DNA from: Puniceicoccaceae bacterium
Lineage (GTDB): Bacteria > Verrucomicrobiota > Verrucomicrobiia > Opitutales > Coraliomargaritaceae
Direction: 5' to 3'
Length of the DNA: 39,906 nt
Assembly (NCBI GenBank): GCA_007692545.1
Contig: REBV01000129.1
Coordinates: 1-39,906, forward strand
Shown here: positions 23,144 to 32,072 of the stretch, in pieces
Position numbering within the stretch: position 1 is the first letter of the stretch
How the letters are laid out: every line of letters begins with the position of its first letter
Made by a program: the position numbers and the translations under genes
Notes under the pieces: generated by a model
What the model saw: only the letters and a program-made list of their open reading frames with translations
Told to the model about the DNA's origin: nothing
The model's database searches: none

Positions 23144-23304
23144 CTCAATGTCTGGCCAACAACACGGCTGTGGGCGGCAACATTTCCGCTCAACTCTTCG
23201 ATGACGCACAGGCCAAGCAGCAGCGTGCTGAGAAAAGCGGAAATCTGTGACATAGAGGTATTTTTTGGGTATTTGCCGGGGTCGGGTCGAGTCTCCTTTT
23301 TAAA

Positions 23305-23364
23305 AGTAGTGCACGCTTCCAGCGTGTCGCCGTGTTGTTAGACACGCTGGAAGCGTGCGCTACT
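23305..23364. repeat. Long hairpin / REP-like palindrome (24-bp arms, 12-nt loop)
   Basis: AGTAGTGCACGCTTCCAGCGTGTC (23305-23328) pairs with GACACGCTGGAAGCGTGCGCTACT (23341-23364), 23 of 24 positions. Confidence 0.9.
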
Positions 23365-23508
23365 TAGTCGCCCGGGATCGCAGGTCTTCCTTATCCGCTT
23401 GCCAACGTTAGTCAAAGGCCGTGTTGTTGGAAGACTGGTCTGCCAAGTATTTCAATTGGGCTTAATTGTCCCTTTGCGCTATTAGGTTAGAGCGGTTATT
23501 TAAGCGTT

Positions 23509-24126
23509 TTACGACGGCAGCACCAGATCGGTATGGTGGCGCATCCAGTCGTGGAGGTTTTGCAGAATCTTTTGGCAGTTTTCTTTTTCCGCTTGGGTCA
23601 GTTGCTCAGGGGCGGGTGCCATCAGGAGTGCTTTAGTCGGCTGGCGCAGGCTTTGGGGTAGCTTCGGCCACCAGGATTCGCGTACCGGGTAGCCTTCGTC
23701 CTTGAGTAGCAGGTAGATGCTTTTGAGTAGGACGACTTCGGGGGCCTTGCCACTGGCGAAGGCTGCCAGTGCGCGATTCATCAGCTCAAAGAGGGCCTCG
23801 GACTCGGGCATATGCGCGGCGTTGTGCACGAGGAGCTGACTCAGGCTGGCCGCCGCGCGCAGGCTGTGGTAGCTCTGGCCGATGGCCTCACGGCGCTGGA
23901 TCAGCTGGTAGTCTGTGACAAATTGCAGATCGCCGCCCTGCTTGGAGCGCTCCAGTTCGACGATGGCCTGGTCGAAAAGATCGGGGTTGGTTGAACGGTT
24001 GGATTTTTTCGAGATCCGCTTCAGGCAGAGGAAGACGCCTTGCTCCACCGTCAGTAAGTGCAGCTTGAGAAAGGATTCGCCGGAGGGCTCGGTTTTGAGC
24101 ACCAGGGCTTCGAAGCCCTCAGCCAT
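23509..24126 (-). CDS. recO: DNA repair protein RecO-like
   Basis: MAEGFEALVLKTEPSGESFLKLHLLTVEQGVFLCLKRISKK (OB-fold start) followed by a helical RecO-like C-terminus; short, no CxxC cluster. Confidence 0.65.
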   Translation of the reverse strand: MAEGFEALVLKTEPSGESFLKLHLLTVEQGVFLCLKRISKKSNRSTNPDLFDQAIVELERSKQGGDLQFVTDYQLIQRREAIGQSYHSLRAAASLSQLLVHNAAHMPESEALFELMNRALAAFASGKAPEVVLLKSIYLLLKDEGYPVRESWWPKLPQSLRQPTKALLMAPAPEQLTQAEKENCQKILQNLHDWMRHHTDLVLPS

Positions 24127-24832
24127 GGTCCGTCTTTTCCGCAGGGGTGGTCTCGGCCGCTTCGGCGGTCCCGGTGGCCTCGCGCGGGTTTTCGATGGGC
24201 AGGGGCTGGCCGGTCTTGGGGTCGGGCACGACGGCACCGCCGGAGATCACCAGCTTCATGCCTTCGGCGATGGTCATTTGTAGTCGGGTGACGTCTTCCT
24301 CCGGCAGCATCAGGAGAAATCCACTGGTTGGATTGGGGGTAGTGGGCACAAAGATATTCACGATGTGCTGCCCGGTGACTTGCTGGGGTTCACCTTTGGC
24401 GGTGCTGGTCAGAAAACCGATGACGTAGCAGCGTGTGCGCGGGTATTCGATCAGGACGACTTCCTGGAAGACGGCCTTCTTTTGCTGGCTGAAGGTATCG
24501 ACGATCTGTTTGACCGTGCGATAAACGGCGTTGATAAAGGGCACCCGGTCGAGCAGTTTCTCCAGGCCGCTGAGCATCAGCCGGCCCAAAACGAAGCGTG
24601 AGCCAAAGCCGAGTAGTGTGATCAGCAGAAAGACGACCAGCACGGAGATGATCTCCAGCAGGAATTTGATGGCGGGTGAGCTGCGCCAATCGGGATCGAG
24701 GTACCAGAAGAAGAACTGGCTGGCGGGGGTGCCCAGTCGCACTAGCAGGAAATTAATCACAATGATCGTGACCCCAAGCGGAAGCACGACGACGATGCCG
24801 GTGATGAATGCGTTGCGAATGGAGCGGAACAT
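24119..24832 (-). CDS. DUF502 family membrane protein
   Basis: FRSIRNAFITGIVVVLPLGVTIIVINFLL...LLDRVPFINAVYRTVKQIVDTFSQQKKAVFQEVVLIEYPR...VNIFVPTTPNPTSGFLLMLPEEDV is typical DUF502. Confidence 0.92.
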   Translation of the reverse strand: MFRSIRNAFITGIVVVLPLGVTIIVINFLLVRLGTPASQFFFWYLDPDWRSSPAIKFLLEIISVLVVFLLITLLGFGSRFVLGRLMLSGLEKLLDRVPFINAVYRTVKQIVDTFSQQKKAVFQEVVLIEYPRTRCYVIGFLTSTAKGEPQQVTGQHIVNIFVPTTPNPTSGFLLMLPEEDVTRLQMTIAEGMKLVISGGAVVPDPKTGQPLPIENPREATGTAEAAETTPAEKTDHG

Positions 24833-24921
24833 AATGAAAGCGGGACGACCTTATGTCAGAATCTGCATACGGAAGGTTCCCGCAATGTTAAAGGGGCGCT
24901 GCGGAAAAATTATGAAGCTTG

Positions 24922-24957
24922 CGCCCGGCTGGGCGGAGGGTGCGTGTCCCCACGCAC
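24922..24957. repeat. Pair of adjacent hairpins in a divergent intergenic region
   Basis: CGCCC-GGCT-GGGCG (24922-24935) and GTGCGTG-TCCC-CACGCAC (24940-24957), both perfect. Confidence 0.5.
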
Positions 24958-25002
24958 TACACGGTTGACCCTTCCAGGTGGGCGCGATTAATAAGCGGCG
25001 TC

Positions 25003-25590
25003 ATGATAAACCTACATCACCACTACGACGGTCTTATCTTCGATATGGATGGCACCTTGGCCGATACCATGCCGACGCACTTCATCGCCTGGACACGCGC
25101 GATGGCGGAGCAGGGTATTGTCTTCCCCGAGGAGCGCTTCTATGCGCTAGGTGGGGTGCCGGCGACGGTCATCATCGAGATGCTGGCACAGGAGCAGGGG
25201 AAGACCATCGATGCCGAGCAGGTAGCGGAAGCGAAGGAGGTGCTTTTCATGGAGCTGCTGCAGGAGGTTCAGCCCATCATTCCGGTCAAGGCGATCGCCG
25301 AGTTTCATCGGGAGCACATTCCCATGGCGGTGGCGACGGGCAGTCTCAAGTGGGTGGCCGAGAAGATTCTCCGCTCGCTGGGGATACGCGAGTGGTTTGC
25401 GGCGGTGGTGGGCGCGGATGATGTGGCCCGCCCCAAGCCGGCGCCCGACACCTACCTGCGTGCCGCTGAGCTAATCGGAGTCGATCCGAAGCGCTGTCAT
25501 GCCTTCGAAGATACAGAGCTGGGCATGCAGGCGGCGCGCAACGCGGGGATGCAGGTCGTCAATATACACAGCCTGCTAAAGTCAGACTAA
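25003..25590 (+). CDS. HAD-superfamily hydrolase, beta-phosphoglucomutase / sugar-phosphatase-like
   Basis: YDGLIFDMDGTLADTMPTHFIAW; PMAVATGSLKW; ARPKPAPDTYLRAAELIGVDPKRCHAFEDTELGMQAARNAGM. Confidence 0.9.
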   Translation: MINLHHHYDGLIFDMDGTLADTMPTHFIAWTRAMAEQGIVFPEERFYALGGVPATVIIEMLAQEQGKTIDAEQVAEAKEVLFMELLQEVQPIIPVKAIAEFHREHIPMAVATGSLKWVAEKILRSLGIREWFAAVVGADDVARPKPAPDTYLRAAELIGVDPKRCHAFEDTELGMQAARNAGMQVVNIHSLLKSD

Positions 25591-25687
25591 AACCCAAGCT
25601 TTACATAACTGTGACCAGGCTTAGGCTCCGCCGTTTCTAATTATCTTAGCGGGGAATGCCCGTTGATAAAGCATCCGACCAATTTTC

Positions 25688-27028
25688 ATGAAACAACGAA
25701 CTATTCTGAGGGAAGTCTCGATCAAGGGGAAATCCCTGCACACGGGCGAAGAAGTCCACCTCACGCTGAAGCCGGCGCCGGAAAACACCGGCGTCGTCTT
25801 CCGGCGGATCGACCTCTTTGGCAAGCCCGAGCTGAAGCCGCTGATTGAACTGGTGGATGATCTCGTGCGCAGCACCACCATCGCCGATGGCCACGCTAAG
25901 GTGCACACGATTGAGCATGTGCTGAGTGCCCTCAGCGGGTGTGGAGTCGATAACGTTGTGATCGAGATGGATGCCAGTGAGCCGCCCATCCTCGATGGCT
26001 CGGCCAAGCACTTCGTCAACCTGATTCAGGAGGCGGAGCCGGTGGAGCAAGATGCCGAGCGCGAGTATTTTGTGCTGGAGGAGCCGATTTCGGTGACGCG
26101 GGGCAGTAGCTCGATCATCGCCCTGCCGCACGATGGCTTTCGCATCACCTGCACTTCCGCCGACGACCGGGGCATTCATACCCAGCACCTGAGTCTCGAT
26201 ATCGACCCGGAGACCTATATCGCGCAAGTCGCCCCCGCCCGCACCTTTACCATTTACGAAGACATCGAGGAGTTGCTCAAGCTGGGCAAGATCAAGGGCG
26301 GCAGTCTGGATAGCGCGATCGTTATTAAGGGCGATAAAATCGTCTCGAAAGAGCCGCTGCGCTTCAAGGACGAGTTTGTCCGGCATAAGATACTCGATAT
26401 CATCGGCGACATCACTCTGATTGGTCGGCCGATCAAGGCACACATCGTCGGGGTGCGCCCTGGCCATGCCCTGAATGCCGAGCTTTCCAAGGTGCTGCGT
26501 AAGAAGATCCTGGCAAAGATCCAGGGGGCAAAAAAGAAAAAGGCGGATGCCAAAAAGCCCCTGACTCTGCTGGACTCGACCGAGAGCACGATGGATATCC
26601 GCCGGGTGCTCGACATCCTGCCGCACCGTTATCCCTTCGTGATGATCGACCGGGTGGTGGAGATTGTCAGTGAAGATGAGTTGGTCGCATTGAAAAATGT
26701 CACCATCAATGAGCCCTATTTCCAGGGGCACTACCCCGGCCGCCCCGTCATGCCGGGGGTCCTTCAGGTAGAGGCCATGGCCCAGGCGGCGGGCGTGCTT
26801 CTCTTGCGCAAGCTGCCGGTCGAAGAGAACAAAATCGCCTTTTTTATGAGCGTCGACAAGGTGAAATTCCGCCAGGCGGTCGAGCCGGGCGATTCCATTG
26901 AGATCCGGGTCAAGTTGATCAAGATCCGGGGGAATAAGATCGCCACCGCCACCGGCGAGTGTAAGGTAGGCGGTAAAGTTGTCTCCAGTGCCGAGCTGAT
27001 GTTTATGCTGGCTGACGCTACCGAATAA
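25688..27028 (+). CDS. lpxC/fabZ: Bifunctional UDP-3-O-acyl-N-acetylglucosamine deacetylase / 3-hydroxyacyl-ACP dehydratase (LpxC-FabZ fusion)
   Basis: Lpx[60 protein letters not shown]. Fab[54 protein letters not shown]. Confidence 0.96.
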   Translation: MKQRTILREVSIKGKSLHTGEEVHLTLKPAPENTGVVFRRIDLFGKPELKPLIELVDDLVRSTTIADGHAKVHTIEHVLSALSGCGVDNVVIEMDASEPPILDGSAKHFVNLIQEAEPVEQDAEREYFVLEEPISVTRGSSSIIALPHDGFRITCTSADDRGIHTQHLSLDIDPETYIAQVAPARTFTIYEDIEELLKLGKIKGGSLDSAIVIKGDKIVSKEPLRFKDEFVRHKILDIIGDITLIGRPIKAHIVGVRPGHALNAELSKVLRKKILAKIQGAKKKKADAKKPLTLLDSTESTMDIRRVLDILPHRYPFVMIDRVVEIVSEDELVALKNVTINEPYFQGHYPGRPVMPGVLQVEAMAQAAGVLLLRKLPVEENKIAFFMSVDKVKFRQAVEPGDSIEIRVKLIKIRGNKIATATGECKVGGKVVSSAELMFMLADATE

Positions 27029-27043
27029 CCGCCCCTGCTTGCT

Positions 27044-27820
27044 ATGCCTACGGACATACATCCGACTGCGATCATAGAGCCCGGCGCCGAATTGGAAACG
27101 GGTGTCGTGGTTGGCCCTTACGCCTATATCGGCCCCATGGTTAAAATCGCTCAGGGTACCGAAGTCATGCACCACGCCACTGTCGATGGGGCCACCACGA
27201 TGGGCCCGGATAACGAAGTGCATCCCTACGCTTATATCGGCGGGAAGACCCACGACCTGAAGTACACCGGTGGCTGCCCGGGTTTGAAGATCGGGTCGAA
27301 TAATGTCTTTCGCGAGTTCACCACGGTACACTGTGCCACGGCTGAAGGCACCGACACCATCGTGGGTGACCATAACCTGCTCCTTGCCTACAGTCATATC
27401 GCGCACGAGTGTATCGTGGGCAATCACCTCGTCATGAGCAGTCACGCGGCCCTGGGTGGGCATGTGCAGATCGGCGACCGCGTCAATATCGGCTGGGGGG
27501 TCGGGCTGCACCAGTTTTGCCGGGTGGGGGATTATGCGATGGTCGGTGCCGCTTCGAAGGTGGTGCAGGATGTGCCGCCTTATATGATCGCAGACGGTAG
27601 CCCGGCTATGGTCCGCACGACGAACAAGGTCGGCCTGGAGCGCGCCGGATTTTCGGCGGACGACCTCAACTTAATTCGGCGCGTCTTTAAAATGTTTTAC
27701 AAGGAAGGCCTCAACCGTCGTCAGGCGGCGGAGAAACTTCGCGCCGAAACGTCGGGCGATCATATTGTGGTGCAGACTTTTCTTGCCTTTGTTGAAGGCA
27801 GTGAGCGGGGCTTGTCCTGA
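27044..27820 (+). CDS. lpxA: UDP-N-acetylglucosamine acyltransferase
   Basis: Hexapeptide repeats; [80 protein letters not shown]. Confidence 0.96.
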   Translation: MPTDIHPTAIIEPGAELETGVVVGPYAYIGPMVKIAQGTEVMHHATVDGATTMGPDNEVHPYAYIGGKTHDLKYTGGCPGLKIGSNNVFREFTTVHCATAEGTDTIVGDHNLLLAYSHIAHECIVGNHLVMSSHAALGGHVQIGDRVNIGWGVGLHQFCRVGDYAMVGAASKVVQDVPPYMIADGSPAMVRTTNKVGLERAGFSADDLNLIRRVFKMFYKEGLNRRQAAEKLRAETSGDHIVVQTFLAFVEGSERGLS

Positions 27821-27845
27821 ATTTGTCGCGTCCGCTGGTGCGTGC

Positions 27846-28898
27846 TTAAACCAAGCGCTCGACGGTGGGGATGATTTCGTCGAGTTCATTGACCACGACG
27901 AATAGATCCTCATCACACCACGGCTCCAGCAGTGCCAGGAGTTTGTCCCAGAAGCGGACGCCGGTGCGTTCGTCTTTCCGGTTAAAGACAATGACGGGCT
28001 TGCCCTGCATGAGTGCGTTGCCTGTTTGCTTGAAGATGAGCAGGGCGAGCATTTCCTGCACGGTGCCGGAACCTCCGGGGAAGATGACGAAGGCTTCGGA
28101 GCGCTCGATCATCACCTCCATCCGGGTATAAATGTCCGGGCGCAACCAGAAGCTGGAAAGTCCGTCCGGTAGGCCTTCGATTTCGATGATGTGGGGCACA
28201 TTGGAGCCCCCGGTCCAGCCACCCGCATCGACGGAGCCGCGCACGACCGAGCCCATCACGCCGGTCGTGCCCGCGCCGGATACGCAACCGTACTTGTTTT
28301 CAGCCAGTAATTGGCCCAGACGATAGCCGTCTTCAATATAGTTTTCATCGCGAATACTGGCGGAGCAAAATACGCAGACACTGCCGCGATTGTCTGCCGG
28401 CAGGGGGGTCTCGAAGGAGTCGGTTGGCTGAACATGGATTCTCTTGCGCCCGGCATCGGGGATGCCCTCCTGCATGACTTTTTCGAGGTGTGCCAGGACG
28501 GACTTCGGCTCGTCCGCCATCAGCAGGAATTCGCGGTAGTTTTGATGGATGGTTCCGAGTCGCTGCAGCTCGCCGAGCAGATCAAAGAGTGGCGTCCACG
28601 AATGATCCGAATTCAAAATAACGGCCGCCTTGCCCTTGAGGTTGGGGTCGAGCGTCTGGTAGCCGACAAAAATGGAGACTGCCTTGAAGAGGTCTTCCAG
28701 CGAGGCGCCGGGCATGAAGACAAAGGCGTCCGAGGCGAGTATTTTGGCCTCGATGTTGGAGAGGGTGATTCGCTGGTCTCCATTTGAGTTATCGATGTCC
28801 CAGCCACTGGCAAAGAGCTGATAAAGCATGCGGGCACGCATCTCACGATTGGGGTCGTGTGAGCCTGTAACGGTTCCGGAAAGTCTGACGATGGGCAT
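27846..28898 (-). CDS. Two-domain LOG-like protein (nucleotide 5'-monophosphate phosphoribohydrolase / 'lysine decarboxylase' family)
   Basis: C-terminal domain has CVFCSAS, GCVSGAGTTGVMGSVVRGS and FPGGSGTVQEMLALL (PGGxGTxxE). N-terminal half resembles a degenerate second copy (FMPGASLEDLFKAVSIFVGYQ). Confidence 0.82.
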   Translation of the reverse strand: MPIVRLSGTVTGSHDPNREMRARMLYQLFASGWDIDNSNGDQRITLSNIEAKILASDAFVFMPGASLEDLFKAVSIFVGYQTLDPNLKGKAAVILNSDHSWTPLFDLLGELQRLGTIHQNYREFLLMADEPKSVLAHLEKVMQEGIPDAGRKRIHVQPTDSFETPLPADNRGSVCVFCSASIRDENYIEDGYRLGQLLAENKYGCVSGAGTTGVMGSVVRGSVDAGGWTGGSNVPHIIEIEGLPDGLSSFWLRPDIYTRMEVMIERSEAFVIFPGGSGTVQEMLALLIFKQTGNALMQGKPVIVFNRKDERTGVRFWDKLLALLEPWCDEDLFVVVNELDEIIPTVERLV

Positions 28899-28918
28899 AG
28901 TAAATTTTTTCGAATGAT

Positions 28919-30727
28919 TTAAATCGAGAGCGTCTCGACCAGTGGCAGAATTTCCATACCGGGCACAGTAATCAAGCCCTTATCGGTCAGGCGGATATCC
29001 GGGATGACCGAGAGCGGCAGCAAGTTGAAGCCCATGTAGGGGAGTATACAGCCGAGCTCAGTCCATGCCTTTTTCAAGGCGGTGGATTCTCTGGCCACGA
29101 TGGTCGCCCGTTTGTCGGAAAGCAGGCCCGCTATCGGCAAGTCCACTTTGGCGATGACCCGGCCTGCCGACACCACGACGACGGCGCCCTGGGTCTTTTC
29201 GATTTCGGCCAGTGCCAGCCGCATATCGGCCTCGTTGGTGCCGGCCATGACGATATTATGGGCATCGTGCCCGACACTACTGGCCACCGCGCCGTTTTTC
29301 AGCCCGAAGTTTTGCAGCAGCCCATAGCCGACGCCACCATTCTGGCCATAGCGCTCAATCACCGTCAGGTAGCAGAGGTCGTTGGCTTCGAGCACGGGGG
29401 CCCAGGCCTCGGGTGCGGCATCCAGTTCGACCGTGCGGTGGAGTGTGACAATGCCGGGCAACTCGGCGCGCAACAAATTCAAGCGGCAGGGCCCGGTGGG
29501 TAGATCGGGCAGGAGCTTCGGTGCTTCCGGCAGCTTGACGGTTTGGTAGGCCGCCGGAGGATAGGTGTAGGCGTCTTCGCTCAGAGTCTTTTCCAACAGA
29601 GGCGTCACCCGCTTGTCTTCGACTACCAGTTCGCCGCCAAACCAGGTATTCTGCACCTCGAATTGATCGTTGAGGAGGACCAGGTCGGCCCGGCGACCGC
29701 CGCCGAGTCCGCCGAACTCGCCGTCCATGGCGTAGCGGGTGGCTCCGTGTAAAGAGCCGGCACTCCAGGCCAGCTCCGGAGTCATACCGGCTTTGATCGC
29801 CTGGCGTGCCACCCAATCCATGCCAAAGAGAAAGAGGTCGTCCGCGTCGCGGTCGTCTGTGCAGAGGCAGACGCGCTTGGCGGATGCCCTGTTTTCGGTG
29901 ACTGGCTTGATGGCTTCGGGCAGGCTGTTCCAGGGCGTGGTGGGCGGGCCTCCGCGCAGGAAGATCCAGACGCCGGCTTCGAGTAGATCGTCGGCGATGT
30001 CCTGGCTGATCGCTTCGTGCGTATCCGTCACACCGGCAGCGGCGTAGGCACTGACAAACTCGCGCCCGTAAATGTGCCCGCAGACTGGCTTGCCCCGCTT
30101 CAGCGCTTCGGCGATGATGGCGTGCGAGCGTTCGTCGGACTGGCAGACCTGCACAAAGTCCATCTTCTCACCCAGTGCCACGGCTTCCGGCCACCGATCA
30201 AAGATGCCCGCAATGCGCTCCGGTGTCAGGTCGCCACCCGCAGTCTCGTACTTGGGCGAGGTGGCCGGCACGGTGCTGGGCACGGTGAGAAAAATGTTTA
30301 AAGCGGCCTTGCGGGCATCTTCCAGCATCCACTCGATGCCATCGACACCGGCCACGTTACCGATCTCGTGGCTATCACAGAAAATCGTGGTGGTGCCGTT
30401 GAGCAGGGCCGCCTCAGCGTAGGCGCAGGCGGTCATCATACTGCTTTCAATATGAATATGCGGGTCGACCAGGCCGGGCGCCAGGATGCCTCCCCGGCCG
30501 TCGTAGTAGCGCGTATCCAGATTTAAATGACGGGCCGTCCCGCTTGGCTGACGGCAGGCGATGCGCCCGTGTTTCAACCAGAGCTCGCACTCCGGTAGGA
30601 TACGTTCCGAGTAAGTGGACAGGAGACGTACGCCGGTGATGACGAGATCCGGTGATCGTTTTTGCAGGGCCACCTGTGCTAGCTCGCGGGTGACTTGATG
30701 GAGGGGAGCGATGGTGTTGAGTGGCAT
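28919..30727 (-). CDS. ade: Adenine deaminase
   Basis: [102 protein letters not shown]. Confidence 0.95.
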   Translation of the reverse strand: MPLNTIAPLHQVTRELAQVALQKRSPDLVITGVRLLSTYSERILPECELWLKHGRIACRQPSGTARHLNLDTRYYDGRGGILAPGLVDPHIHIESSMMTACAYAEAALLNGTTTIFCDSHEIGNVAGVDGIEWMLEDARKAALNIFLTVPSTVPATSPKYETAGGDLTPERIAGIFDRWPEAVALGEKMDFVQVCQSDERSHAIIAEALKRGKPVCGHIYGREFVSAYAAAGVTDTHEAISQDIADDLLEAGVWIFLRGGPPTTPWNSLPEAIKPVTENRASAKRVCLCTDDRDADDLFLFGMDWVARQAIKAGMTPELAWSAGSLHGATRYAMDGEFGGLGGGRRADLVLLNDQFEVQNTWFGGELVVEDKRVTPLLEKTLSEDAYTYPPAAYQTVKLPEAPKLLPDLPTGPCRLNLLRAELPGIVTLHRTVELDAAPEAWAPVLEANDLCYLTVIERYGQNGGVGYGLLQNFGLKNGAVASSVGHDAHNIVMAGTNEADMRLALAEIEKTQGAVVVVSAGRVIAKVDLPIAGLLSDKRATIVARESTALKKAWTELGCILPYMGFNLLPLSVIPDIRLTDKGLITVPGMEILPLVETLSI

Positions 30728-30733
30728 TGTGGA

Positions 30734-30789
30734 GTGGAGTGGTGGAGTTGTGGAGTTGTGGAGTGTTGGAGTCGTGGAGTTGTGGAGTG
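30734..30789. repeat. Octamer tandem repeat (consensus GTGGAGTT), 7 units, immediately upstream of ade
   Basis: Units at 30734, 30742, 30750, 30758, 30766, 30774, 30782: GTGGAGTG GTGGAGTT GTGGAGTT GTGGAGTG TTGGAGTC GTGGAGTT GTGGAGTG. Confidence 0.9.
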
Positions 30790-30834
30790 TTGCCTTCGCT
30801 TAAAGTTGGGGGATTTCTCCCGCATGGGCTGTTG

Positions 30835-31791
30835 CTAATCGATAAAAATGGCTTCCGGTAGGTAGCTGGTAACGGTGTAGTGGGGCAGGTTGACGACTTG
30901 ACTGAGCTTCAGGTCGAGTGCGGCCGAGCAGACCAGAAAGGCCTGTTCGGGGCTGAGGCCTATCCGCGTTTGGATATAATCGATGGCCCGGCGAACGGCG
31001 TTCTGTGCATTGACCTTGATGTCCGGCCCGCTGGAGACAAAGGCATGAAAGGGCTTGCCCGCGTAGGCGGGGGGCGTCAGATCGGGCGTGGTGAGGATGT
31101 AGGGCTCAGTCACGGAGACCGTATCAGAAATACTGATGCGCAATTTCACATCCATTGGAGCTTCCAGGCCGTTGATCGATACTTCGCCATCGCCCTGGGC
31201 GGCGTGTGCGTCGCCGGCGCAGAGCCGGCCACCCGCGACTTGCACCGGCAGGTAGAGGGTACTGCCGGCCACGAGGTGTTTGACATCCATATTGCCCCCG
31301 AAAGCGCCCGGAGGACGGGTGCGGAACTTGCCTGCTTCTTTGCGTTGCAGTCCGATAATGCCACAAAACGGGTGGAGGGCGAGTTTGATGCCCGGCATAC
31401 TTTCGCTGAAATCGCCGTCGAGTGTCCAGTGGTGCAAATAGAAGTCTGAAAAGTCTTCGGGTAAAAAGCACCGCTCTGGATTGACGCTTTGCCAGGCCCA
31501 GCCTTTGTGCGCATATTCAAGAATCTCGATCTTGAGTGTGTCGCCGGGCTTTGCGCCCCGCACGGCCACCGGGCCGGTCAATGAGTGAATGAGTTCAAAA
31601 TCGATGTTCTTAAAGGCTTCGGTCGTCATGCCCGGGGTGACTTGGCTATCGCTGGAGTCAGCCATCTCGATCAGGATGCTATCGCCGGATTCGATCTCAA
31701 TTCGAGGTTTTAGCGCATTGTCCCAGCGGTTGTGGGTAATGGATTTGTCGAGGTGATGGTGCATGATCGGGTTGTTGGCTGGGGATTTCAT
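30835..31791 (-). CDS. Acetamidase/formamidase family protein
   Basis: HNRWDNALKPRIEIESGDSILIEM, GPVAVRGAKPGDTLKIEIL, PPGAFGGNMDVKHLVAGSTLYLPVQVAGGRLCAGDAHAAQGDGEV are FmdA/AmdA-family hallmarks. Confidence 0.92.
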   Translation of the reverse strand: MKSPANNPIMHHHLDKSITHNRWDNALKPRIEIESGDSILIEMADSSDSQVTPGMTTEAFKNIDFELIHSLTGPVAVRGAKPGDTLKIEILEYAHKGWAWQSVNPERCFLPEDFSDFYLHHWTLDGDFSESMPGIKLALHPFCGIIGLQRKEAGKFRTRPPGAFGGNMDVKHLVAGSTLYLPVQVAGGRLCAGDAHAAQGDGEVSINGLEAPMDVKLRISISDTVSVTEPYILTTPDLTPPAYAGKPFHAFVSSGPDIKVNAQNAVRRAIDYIQTRIGLSPEQAFLVCSAALDLKLSQVVNLPHYTVTSYLPEAIFID

Positions 31792-31815
31792 CGCTATTCA
31801 AGTTTTATCCTAGTC

Positions 31816-31832
31816 GGGTTGGCTCTGCCGCC
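31816..31832. repeat. 17-bp dispersed repeat copy B (GGGTTGGCTCTGCCGCC)
   Basis: Exact reverse complement of 19933-19949. Confidence 0.8.
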
Positions 31833-31876
31833 AGAACCTAAGGAGTGGTTGGTCTGTATTGAGGTATGCTTTTCTC

Positions 31877-31960
31877 TCGTAGCGAGCGGGTTTATCCCGC
31901 GATTTATCAGTCTGAAAAGTCGATCTGTCTCGACTCCTGGCGTAAAGCCAGTCGCTACGA
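31877..31960. repeat. Cloverleaf-like palindromic element: 9-bp closing stem enclosing three hairpins
   Basis: Closing arms TCGTAGCGA (31877-31885) / TCGCTACGA (31952-31960). Hairpins GCGGG-TTTAT-CCCGC (31886-31900), AGTCGA-N6-TCGACT (31918-31935), CTGGC-GTAAA-GCCAG (31937-31951). Confidence 0.8.
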
Positions 31961-32072
31961 TAAAAAAATCATTTTGAGGCTCCACTAATTATACGAAATG
32001 ATGATTAAAGTTTGCGGGGATGGGGAAGTTATATTTACACTTAAGTTAATTATTCAACAGTTCAATGCTAAG

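Noticed and set aside
22894-23250. 118-aa plus ORF running from fcl into the repeat-rich gap
   Set aside because: Mostly out-of-frame fcl; the tail (NTAVGGNISAQLFDDAQAKQQRAEK) looks protein-like but is too short to assign, so the region was reported as a repeat-dense gap instead.
25646-27511. 621-aa antisense ORF spanning lpxC-fabZ and lpxA
   Set aside because: Shadow frame of two well-supported genes; low-complexity His/Asp-rich translation without recognisable motifs.
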